The notes under the pieces: generated by a model
Seen by the model: the letters and a program-made list of their open reading frames with translations, nothing else
The model's database searches: none
What the model was told of the DNA's origin: nothing
In this document: positions 1 to 5,222 of the stretch, piece by piece
Layout of the letters: each line of letters begins with the position of its first letter
How positions within the stretch are numbered: position 1 is the stretch's first letter
Source: Anaerolineales bacterium
GTDB lineage: Bacteria > Chloroflexota > Anaerolineae > Anaerolineales > UBA4823
Length of the DNA stretch: 8,002 bases
Direction: 5' to 3'
NCBI GenBank assembly: GCA_022865865.1
Contig: JALHTN010000332.1
Coordinates: 1 to 8,002 of the forward strand
Position numbers and translations under genes: made by a program

Positions 1-476
1 TAGCGCCCGGTTTCCGATTCAGCCTTCATCCACCAGCCGGTCAGGTTGAAGGACGAGGTGGTCGAATTGGTGATGATCACGTAATCGTTCTGGGGATTGG
101 TGGAGGGGTTGAAGCCGGCGATATAGACGCTTGGTGATGGAGTACCAGTGGGCGTGGGCACAGCCTGGCTGACGCACTGTTTGTCCTGCAGGGTGCCATT
201 GAGGTCACGCAAGTAGGCACAGTTGTTGGTCACCGTCCACAGGGAGAAAGGCAAACCGATGTAAAGGTTGGTGGCCGAATCGGTTCCCACTCCGCTGCTC
301 ACATTGACGCTTTGGTTTGCGCCCAGCTTGTAGCCACTGGGGAAGTCGTAGCGCCCGCTCTGGTTTTCCGCTTTGAGCCACCAACCGGTCAGGTCGATCG
401 TGGAGCCGGTCACATTCTTCAATGTCACATAATCATTCTGTGGATTGGTCGAGGGTTGGAAACCGGTGATGGCGAC
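1..476 (-). repeat. Two tandem copies of the lamin-tail-like repeat unit within the secreted protein
   Basis: Residues 52-94 (bases 348-476) and 168-209 (bases 3-128) align with a constant offset of 116 residues. By my count about 28 of 43 positions are identical, including GF.PSTNPQNDYV, LTGWW.KAE and GRY. The DNA is also similar, with most differences at third codon positions. Copy two is cut by the window edge, so more copies may follow. Confidence 0.8.
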
Positions 477-629
477 CTGTTTTGGAGTGGCGGTAGGATT
501 GGCGACGTAGTTCTGGTACACCACCGGCATGTAAACTGTGGTTGCTACTTCGTTTGCCAGCACCACGATAGCGGTCAAGCTGCTCAATGCGATCAAAAGC
601 CCGATCAGAATCTTACTTCTTTTAGACAT
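1..629 (-). CDS. Secreted protein with tandem lamin-tail-like (LTD) repeats, 3' end missing
   Basis: The reading frame is open from ATG at 629 to the left edge, giving 209 full codons with no stop, so the C-terminus lies outside the window. The start has a good ribosome site (AAAGGAG, 8 nt spacing). Residues 1-25 form a signal peptide: basic MSKRSK, a hydrophobic core, and a VLA cleavage-like end. A VYMPVVYQN stretch follows, then a PTATP linker. Residues 51-152 form one lamin-tail-like beta domain, with NPQNDYV, LTGWWLKAE and GRYDF as its most recognisable pieces. After a second Pro/Thr linker (158-166) the same domain begins again at 167. LTD domains are known in secreted and surface proteins and nucleases as beta-sandwich modules. 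No catalytic domain is visible here. The likely role is an exported surface or adhesive protein, but the missing part could carry an enzyme. The assignment to LTD is from pattern memory. Confidence 0.8.
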   Translation of the reverse strand, partial: MSKRSKILIGLLIALSSLTAIVVLANEVATTVYMPVVYQNYVANPTATPKQVAITGFQPSTNPQNDYVTLKNVTGSTIDLTGWWLKAENQSGRYDFPSGYKLGANQSVNVSSGVGTDSATNLYIGLPFSLWTVTNNCAYLRDLNGTLQDKQCVSQAVPTPTGTPSPSVYIAGFNPSTNPQNDYVIITNSTTSSFNLTGWWMKAESETGR

Positions 630-675
630 TTTCCTTACTCCTTTTTACGTAATCATATAAATCTTATGGTTTTGC

Positions 676-695
676 AAATACCAGCTGAGGTATTT
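676..695. promoter_or_regulatory. Perfect 7-bp inverted repeat in the leader of the secreted protein gene
   Basis: AAATACC (676-682) and GGTATTT (689-695) are perfect reverse complements around the 6-base centre AGCTGA. The element ends 47 bases upstream of the ATG at 629. Neither strand has a proper T-run directly after the hairpin for a gene that needs termination there. A protein-binding site or a 5'-leader hairpin is therefore more likely than a terminator. The role is inferred. Confidence 0.35.
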
Positions 696-709
696 ATATT
701 TAGTTTTTA

Positions 710-752
710 GAAGCGCTCTTCGACTTCATGTTTATTCCGCTCAGAGTGCTTC
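710..752. other. Long near-perfect inverted repeat between the MarC-family gene and the secreted protein gene
   Basis: GAAGCGCTCT (710-719) faces AGAGTGCTTC (743-752). The arms are complementary over 10 bases, except for one pair that would be G-U in plus-strand RNA and A-C in minus-strand RNA. The loop is 23 bases. It lies about 95 bases past the MarC-family stop, but no U-rich tail follows on the minus strand, so it is at best a weak intrinsic terminator. It might instead protect the 3' end of the transcript. Confidence 0.3.
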
Positions 753-845
753 CCGTCGCTGAATGGGAATGGTTATTGGTCGCTTATTCTTGATCTATCT
801 TTATATTTTAAACCTCCTTAATTCTGGTATCCATTATTGGTTCAT

Positions 846-1472
846 TTAGTGTCCTGAAATGGAGATAATCCCCAGTGTCGCCAGGCCGACCACGATTAAT
901 TCCACGGCCAGAGCACCCAGCAGGATACCCAGCACGCGCTCCAGCAGTTCTACCGTAGCGTGTGACAAATACTTCGAAATCCAATCGGCGGAATACAGCA
1001 CGCCGAGATCGATCAGGGCGATTACTAAAATCATGCCGATTATTAATGCAGCGGTGGTTAAATCCTGGATTTCAACCGAAGCCACGATCAGGATCACAAT
1101 CCCCACCGGGTTGAGGGTTAAAGGAATTGCCAATGGTGAGACTGCCAGGCTCATCGGGTCTTTCTTAGCCTCTCCCGGAGCAGAAGACCCCCCACCGCCG
1201 ACAACCATACCCAGGCCCAGGACCAGCAGGATGATGCCTCCGAAAATGGTCAGCGAGCCGATCGAGAAATGCAGGATGGCCTGCAGGATAGCTCCCAGGA
1301 GGAATAAGCCGAGGGCTACAACGCCTGCGATCATCGCGGTTCGTTTAGCCATTTTGCGGCGTATGCTTTTATCCATGCCTTCGGTCATGGCGATGAAGAT
1401 CAGCAGCACTTTGATCGGTCCCATACCGATAAAGAGGGCAACAAAAATTTCAAGAGGTGAAATGACATTCAT
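846..1472 (-). CDS. MarC-family (UPF0056-like) integral membrane protein
   Basis: The 208-residue product matches the usual length of the MarC family. These are six-helix inner-membrane proteins whose transport function is unproven; E. coli MarC was once linked to multiple antibiotic resistance, but this was not upheld. Hydrophobic segments lie near residues 6-28, 46-66, 72-92, 111-132, 138-160 and 176-200. Recognisable family pieces are the N-terminal GP..VLLIFIAMTEG (17-32), GGIILLVLGLGM (78-89) and SPLAIPLTLNPVG (112-124). The last corresponds to the family's PLAIPL..GPG signature, with Asn in place of the usual first Gly. A flexible Gly/Ser loop (92-100) connects the two halves. The ATG at 1472 has an AAGAGG-type ribosome site about 9 bases upstream. 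It lies 73 bp after the DUF1269-like gene and is probably the last gene of the membrane-protein run. Substrate unknown. Confidence 0.85.
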   Translation of the reverse strand: MNVISPLEIFVALFIGMGPIKVLLIFIAMTEGMDKSIRRKMAKRTAMIAGVVALGLFLLGAILQAILHFSIGSLTIFGGIILLVLGLGMVVGGGGSSAPGEAKKDPMSLAVSPLAIPLTLNPVGIVILIVASVEIQDLTTAALIIGMILVIALIDLGVLYSADWISKYLSHATVELLERVLGILLGALAVELIVVGLATLGIISISGH

Positions 1473-1500
1473 ATGCGTGAGCCTCTTTATTAAATTAGTC

Positions 1501-1537
1501 TCGGGCTTAGGTGCTCATAAAAGAACCCTAAGACCGA
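1501..1537. other. Intergenic stem-loop between the DUF1269-like and MarC-family genes
   Basis: TCGGGCTTAGG (1501-1511) and CCTAAGACCGA (1527-1537) form an 11-base stem with one mismatch and a 15-base loop. It lies 9 bases after the DUF1269-like stop codon, where a terminator or a processing hairpin would be expected. The following minus-strand bases (GACTAATTTAAT) are AT-rich but not a clean U-run, so termination is likely partial at most. Such a hairpin could set lower expression of the downstream MarC-family gene. Confidence 0.45.
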
Positions 1538-1545
1538 ATATTAAA

Positions 1546-1902
1546 TTACTCAGCCGAGAAGGTGGCCATCAACTCCTCTTCCTGTTCCTTGGTCAGATTA
1601 GAGGCGATCAACTCAAATTTCTCGCCTTTCAGCTCTTCTCTTACTTTATCGGTAACAGCATCGCTGGTCAGCAGGAACAGCGCCGAAGTGCCTTCGGTGA
1701 CCTGTTCGCGCACCTGTTTGATGAAATCGTTATCGATGCCGTAATCGGCCATTTTGCCACCTAAGGCTCCCATGGCTGCGCCGACAGCCAAACCGAGCCA
1801 GGGAGCGAAGAAGAGCAAGCCAAACAGCATGCCCCAAAAAGCGCCATCCAGCGCGCCGATGCCGGCCATACTAACCAGCTGCTTGGTCTTGGGTTTATCC
1901 AT
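1546..1902 (-). CDS. DUF1269-like glycine-rich membrane protein
   Basis: From ATG at 1902 the product is 118 residues. That ATG has AGGA 6 bases upstream. A TTG 15 bases earlier (1917) is possible but has no well-placed ribosome site. Residues 14-48 form a hydrophobic, glycine-zipper hairpin (GALDGAFWG, then GLAVGAAMGALGG). After it comes DYGIDNDFIKQV, then TSALFLL and TDKVREEL, which is the conserved core of the DUF1269 family as I recall it, and a charged C-terminal tail. Many family members have an additional N-terminal segment of roughly 50 residues; here it is absent, although the frame stays open upstream of 1902. Function unknown; the family is usually described as membrane-associated. 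The gene starts 35 bp after the preceding small membrane gene, so cotranscription is likely. Confidence 0.75.
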   Translation of the reverse strand: MDKPKTKQLVSMAGIGALDGAFWGMLFGLLFFAPWLGLAVGAAMGALGGKMADYGIDNDFIKQVREQVTEGTSALFLLTSDAVTDKVREELKGEKFELIASNLTKEQEEELMATFSAE

Positions 1903-1937
1903 TGACAATCCTGACAAGCCAGGACTGTGGATATCCT

Positions 1938-2234
1938 TTAGGGACCGGTGTAGTAGGACACATCCTTGCGTCGGGCAGCTCCAGCTCCGTAGGCCGAGAT
2001 ATCAGCCAGGAAGGCAAAGCCCAGCCAGACCCAATCGAAGCCGACGATCCCGCCTGGGCCATACACCAGGGTATACATAAGGGTGGTCCAGGGCAGGAAG
2101 ATCAGCCCCAGGAACGGCCAGAAAAAGGTGTTGAATGAGGCGTCGATCCTCTGGCGTCCATACGGGATCAGCCAGTAGATCAGGAAGGCAAAGCGCGGCC
2201 CAAGCAGCCATAGGGTAGAGAAGAAACAACACAT
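1938..2234 (-). CDS. Small three-helix membrane protein, paralog of the 2301-2603 product
   Basis: This is a 98-residue hydrophobic protein with membrane segments near residues 3-23, 35-57 and 63-82, and a short charged tail (ARRKD). It shares the core P.LG.IFLP.TTL.Y.LV and a later D(I)..Y motif with the product of the gene just upstream, and the two N-termini align within one residue. The pair is a tandem duplication that has diverged. ATG 2234 has AAAGGA 9-10 bases upstream, a good start. I do not recognise a named family. The context (MFS, DUF1269-like and MarC-family neighbours) suggests a membrane-related role, possibly as an accessory subunit, but nothing in the sequence shows an enzyme or a substrate. 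Confidence 0.75.
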   Translation of the reverse strand: MCCFFSTLWLLGPRFAFLIYWLIPYGRQRIDASFNTFFWPFLGLIFLPWTTLMYTLVYGPGGIVGFDWVWLGFAFLADISAYGAGAARRKDVSYYTGP

Positions 2235-2300
2235 GATTATTAATCCTTTCTATATCTAATTTTGAGTCTCAGAACAAACTTCATCTCCGGCTAGATTTAC

Positions 2301-2603
2301 TTATGCACCTCCTTCACTGGTATATATCCGCAGTCGATTGGCATACCCGCTCAGGGCATAGGTACCTATGTCGAACAGCAACCCTCCTGCCACCAGCAGC
2401 CAGGCTGCTCCTGAAACGCCGCTTTGGGCATTCCAAACCAATAGGTATGCCAGGGTGGTGAAGGGCAAGAAGATAAAACCCAGCAGGGGAATTAGAAACC
2501 CCTCGAAAACAGTGCCGATGCGATCGGAAAACAACCACACGAAAAGCAGCACCAGGCGTGGGGCCAGGGAAAGAATTCCAGTCAGCAAGCAGCCCGGGTT
2601 CAT
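2301..2603 (-). CDS. Small three-helix membrane protein downstream of the MFS transporter
   Basis: The product is 100 residues from ATG 2603. The frame remains open far upstream, but that part overlaps the MFS gene and is not protein-like. ATG 2618, one base after the MFS stop codon (TAAAATG), would add MRRLN and allow translational coupling. I prefer 2603 because the paralog at 1938-2234 then aligns from its first residue, though neither start has a convincing ribosome site. Hydrophobic segments lie near residues 4-24, 35-56 and 65-85. The centre carries PLLGFIFLPFTTLAY, almost the same as its neighbour's. Its tight link to the MFS gene suggests a partner or modulator of that transporter, which is inference. 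Family not recognised. Confidence 0.72.
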   Translation of the reverse strand: MNPGCLLTGILSLAPRLVLLFVWLFSDRIGTVFEGFLIPLLGFIFLPFTTLAYLLVWNAQSGVSGAAWLLVAGGLLFDIGTYALSGYANRLRIYTSEGGA

Positions 2604-2619
2604 ATTGAGTCGTCTCATT

Positions 2620-3894
2620 TTATGCCGCGGCTTCGGCTGCTGCGCTTTCTGCAGCGCGTTTCTTCCTCTCAGCCGGCCACAGGCTGAAGATAACCAGCAG
2701 CATAGCACCAGCGATTGAGATAGTTGCCATCCAGTTGATGGCGTTGTAGCCAAAGGCCGCTGCCAGCAAACCACCCAGCAGGCTGCCGATAAAGGAGCCG
2801 ATCGCAGCTGCACCGATCACCCAGCCGCTGGCACCTCCCGGCCCAAGCGCAGAAAATCGGACACCCAGCACTGGTTGGGCGAAGCGGATAAAGGCATTAC
2901 TCTGGTAGAGCAGCTGCATAGATATCGCCACCAGCACAAGGGGTGCATTTTTTGTGAGCAAGCCCAGGAGTGCCAACCCTAGCGCGCCGATTAGACGAAT
3001 AACAGTACCAAAAGTGAAATCTGGCATAGCGCCCGATCGTGCCATCCATTTGCCTGCGACGATATAAAAAATAATATTCAATAAACCTGCCAACGAACTC
3101 AATCCGGAGGTCGTCGCCGAATCGATGCCGTAAACATTGGGGAATATGTTGGCGATTTGATTGTTGATGCCGTTATTGCCGACAGAACTCAGGATCAAAA
3201 CCAATAGGTAAACACCGAACGTAGAGGCCAACACCTGTTTGAGCCCCACAGGTTTGGATTCACCATCATCAGATCCAGGTTCTGAAACCTGGATCTTGGC
3301 AGCCGGTTTGGCGCTGGTTGGTAAAACGATCAAAAATACGACGAATATCACAGCAGCAGCGATCCAGAAGCGGGCTTCATAGGACAGCCCGGCGGTGACA
3401 GCCACGCTCAGCAATACACCGCCCACTACCTGACCAATCGGGTTAATCAGGTTGAAGGTCGTTAATTGTTTGGCAACCAACGCTTGAGGTTTACCAGCGC
3501 CGACGATGAATACCGGGGCAACCGCGCTGATGGCAGCGATTGAAGTGCCCATCAGGATTGCATCCAAGGCTGTTACTAACGTGTCGCCAGCGGAAAGGGC
3601 ATACGCAACAAATGCGACTACCATGCCCAACAAACCGCCCAGCAGCACCAGGCGGTGGGCGCGGTATTTGTCTGCAAAACCCCCCAACACTGGACCCAGC
3701 ACTGCTGCCAGGCTGATGATGGCCATGACGATGCCAGCTTCGGCAACGTTTCCGGTCGCTTCAGACACGTAAGGCGGGATCAGCAGCGAAACGAAGGCCG
3801 AAAAACCAGCCCCTATCGCGAAGATTGAGACCATCCACCATTCGAAGGCGGGGCCCTTTTCCTTTTCAACGTTTGCATTGGCTTGATTTGACAT
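2620..3894 (-). CDS. Major facilitator superfamily (MFS) transporter
   Basis: The 424-residue product has the usual length for a twelve-helix MFS carrier. After a hydrophilic N-terminus (1-17) come helices in two groups of six, separated by a polar, acidic central loop (about 195-218). The MFS motif A equivalent is GGFADKYRAHR at residues 71-81, between helices 2 and 3, with the expected Asp75 and basic residues. The second half contains GLLNIIFYIVAGKWMARSG (270-288), a motif A-like repeat. The C-terminus is an Ala/Glu/Lys-rich tail (408-424). ATG 3894 has AAAAGGAG, but at a slightly long spacing of 11 bases. Substrate is not predictable; drug efflux or nutrient uptake are both possible. It follows the receiver gene by 43 bp and is closely followed by a small membrane gene, so it is probably part of an operon. 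Confidence 0.88.
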   Translation of the reverse strand: MSNQANANVEKEKGPAFEWWMVSIFAIGAGFSAFVSLLIPPYVSEATGNVAEAGIVMAIISLAAVLGPVLGGFADKYRAHRLVLLGGLLGMVVAFVAYALSAGDTLVTALDAILMGTSIAAISAVAPVFIVGAGKPQALVAKQLTTFNLINPIGQVVGGVLLSVAVTAGLSYEARFWIAAAVIFVVFLIVLPTSAKPAAKIQVSEPGSDDGESKPVGLKQVLASTFGVYLLVLILSSVGNNGINNQIANIFPNVYGIDSATTSGLSSLAGLLNIIFYIVAGKWMARSGAMPDFTFGTVIRLIGALGLALLGLLTKNAPLVLVAISMQLLYQSNAFIRFAQPVLGVRFSALGPGGASGWVIGAAAIGSFIGSLLGGLLAAAFGYNAINWMATISIAGAMLLVIFSLWPAERKKRAAESAAAEAAA

Positions 3895-3937
3895 AATCTA
3901 CGATTCTCCTTTTCCAGTGCTAATTTCTATGGATTAG

Positions 3938-4300
3938 TCATAAAATATTAAGCTGCCTGAAAGTTTCCAGCAGCATATCTGGTGGATCACCGATAACAAC
4001 ATACTCATCCGCGCCAGCTTGCAGTGCAGCCTGTCTCATACTGGGTTGTCTACCCAGCACGATCAGGTTGATCTTGGGTTGCGATGCGAATGTTTTTATA
4101 TCAAGCAACACTGCCTCCATATTGGATCCTGGAAGTTCCCAATCCAGCAGCACTAATTCGGGGGACGTGCTTTTGATCAGGGCGATAAGTCCTTTGCAAT
4201 CACTTGCACTGCCGATGATGGTGATACCGGGTTCTTCACTCAGCATCAATTGGATTGCCAGACGTAAATCTGTGTCTCCAGATGCAAGCAGGATGCGCAT
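3938..4300 (-). CDS. Stand-alone degenerate receiver (CheY-like) domain protein
   Basis: The 120-residue product is a single receiver domain with no output domain. The fold is clear: RILLASGD..LR (2-13), PELVLLDWELPG (47-58) and AGADEYVVIGDPPDML (95-110). The phospho-acceptor Asp53 is kept. Aligning with the NarL-type regulator encoded just upstream, the acidic pair Asp-Asp is Ser7-Gly8 (Asp9 and Asp11 are nearby), the switch Thr is Gly83, and the invariant Lys is Ile103. Receivers lacking these residues generally cannot carry out normal Mg-dependent phosphorylation and often act as protein-interaction modules. The start at 4300 has AAAGGA 8 bases upstream. With the MFS gene 43 bp downstream and the two-component system upstream, it may modulate either, but this is inference. 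It could also act as a phosphate sink if Asp9 or Asp11 binds metal. Confidence 0.8.
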   Translation of the reverse strand: MRILLASGDTDLRLAIQLMLSEEPGITIIGSASDCKGLIALIKSTSPELVLLDWELPGSNMEAVLLDIKTFASQPKINLIVLGRQPSMRQAALQAGADEYVVIGDPPDMLLETFRQLNIL

Positions 4301-4530
4301 CGATCAATTCCTTTACGAGGACAAGCTATTTATTTGTGGGTCTTGGAAATATCATGGCAGCAGGCGCGCAGGGGTTGCCAATCCCCCGTATATACTTTAC
4401 AGGATTGCAAGCTCATAGGAAACTGCCATGCAGCAGGTTTTCCCCCTGGACAGGGCGCGGGTATTTGACCTGGACATCTATCCAGGTAATATTATTGGGT
4501 AAAAAAATATCTTTGTTACGAATTACTAAT
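4301..4530. other. 230-bp intergenic region with small hairpins, between the response regulator and receiver genes
   Basis: No ORF with a believable start is visible. It contains the hairpin described separately at 4468-4487, a CCCTG-GA-CAGGG palindrome (4444-4455) and a G4/C4 stem near 4371-4387. A TATATA at 4389-4394 on the minus strand could be a -10 box for the receiver-MFS run, but no matching -35 was found. The gap is large enough to hold an independent promoter for the downstream genes. Confidence 0.35.
4468..4487. terminator. Perfect 7-bp stem-loop downstream of the response regulator gene
   Basis: ACCTGGA (4468-4474) and TCCAGGT (4481-4487) are perfect complements around a 6-base loop. 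It lies about 45 bases past the regulator stop codon, a plausible site for a transcript end. No U-run follows on the minus strand (CAAATACC), so it is not a classical intrinsic terminator; a role in RNA stability or partial termination fits as well. Confidence 0.3.
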
Positions 4531-5169
4531 TTAAACAACACCTTGCTGCAGGGCCAGGCTGACAGCTTCGGTGCGGTTGCTGGCCCCCATTTTCGAGAGG
4601 ATATTGCTGACATGAAACCTGACTGTTCCATCGCTCAGAGATAATTTATTGGCGATCTCTTTATTGGTTTTCCCCGCGACCAGTAGAACCAGTATCTCTC
4701 GTTCACGTTGGGTCAGATCGTCTCCTGGGTGGGGAGAACCAGCTGCAGACGCGACCAGCGCCTGTGCGGCAGCAGAGTCGATAGTGGTCCGTCCCCTATG
4801 AGCCTCCCGGATCGTCTCCGCCAGTTTATCCGAATGCACGTCCTTGAGCAGGTAGCTGATCGCCCCGGCCTTGAAGGCTTGCTGTACCAGCTCCTGTTCG
4901 GCAAAACTGGTTAAGGCGATCACCTGGATAGAATTGTCCTTTGCCCGGATAAGCCTGGTCGCCTCGAAACCGTCCATATTGGGCATCAGCAAATCCATCA
5001 GGATCACATCCGGCTTTACTTCAGAAAACAGCGCCACGGCTTGTTCACCATCCTCGGCTTCAGCGACGACCTGGATGTCGTCGTGGATGGAAAGGAAGAC
5101 CCGCAGACCATCCCTGACCATCAGGTGATCATCCACGATCATGACTCGAATAGGTTCCATATCAACCAT
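4531..5169 (-). CDS. NarL/LuxR-family two-component response regulator
   Basis: The product is 212 residues from ATG 5169, chosen because AAAAAGG lies 9 bases upstream. A TTG three codons earlier (5178) would overlap that ribosome site, and ATG 5160 is less well placed. The receiver domain (about 7-122) has every switch residue: Asp13-Asp14, phospho-acceptor Asp59 in VILMDLLMP, Thr87 and Lys109. A Ser/Ala/Gly-rich linker leads to a C-terminal LuxR-type helix-turn-helix: LTQREREIL (152-160), GKTNKEIANKL (166-176), TVRFHVSNIL (182-191), then SNRTEAV. This is the standard NarL pattern: phosphorylation releases or dimerises the DNA-binding domain. The histidine kinase gene ends 53 bp upstream and is the obvious partner. 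Target genes are unknown; the membrane-protein genes downstream are natural candidates. Confidence 0.95.
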   Translation of the reverse strand: MVDMEPIRVMIVDDHLMVRDGLRVFLSIHDDIQVVAEAEDGEQAVALFSEVKPDVILMDLLMPNMDGFEATRLIRAKDNSIQVIALTSFAEQELVQQAFKAGAISYLLKDVHSDKLAETIREAHRGRTTIDSAAAQALVASAAGSPHPGDDLTQREREILVLLVAGKTNKEIANKLSLSDGTVRFHVSNILSKMGASNRTEAVSLALQQGVV

Positions 5170-5222
5170 ATACTGCAACCTTTTTATTCACTGGAGATTA
5201 ATGCTCAATTCTTGCCATTATT

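Noticed and set aside
312..710. Plus-strand ORF of 132 codons
   Set aside because: It is antisense to the secreted repeat protein, has no ribosome site, and has no recognisable motif; the minus-strand frame is clearly the gene.
859..1764. Plus-strand ORF of 301 codons
   Set aside because: It is antisense to the MarC-family and DUF1269-like genes; its product is Ser/Arg/Pro/Ile-rich with no domain, the usual shadow of a membrane-protein gene.
2619..2813. N-terminal extension of the small membrane protein into the MFS gene
   Set aside because: The extra 60-odd residues are Trp/Cys/Ser-rich out-of-frame reading of the MFS coding sequence; the paralog next door begins at the equivalent of ATG 2603.
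4444..4486. Repeated CAGG/CCTGG inverted motifs as a possible CRISPR or tandem repeat
   Set aside because: Only two short, dissimilar palindromes are present, without regular spacing or conserved repeat length.
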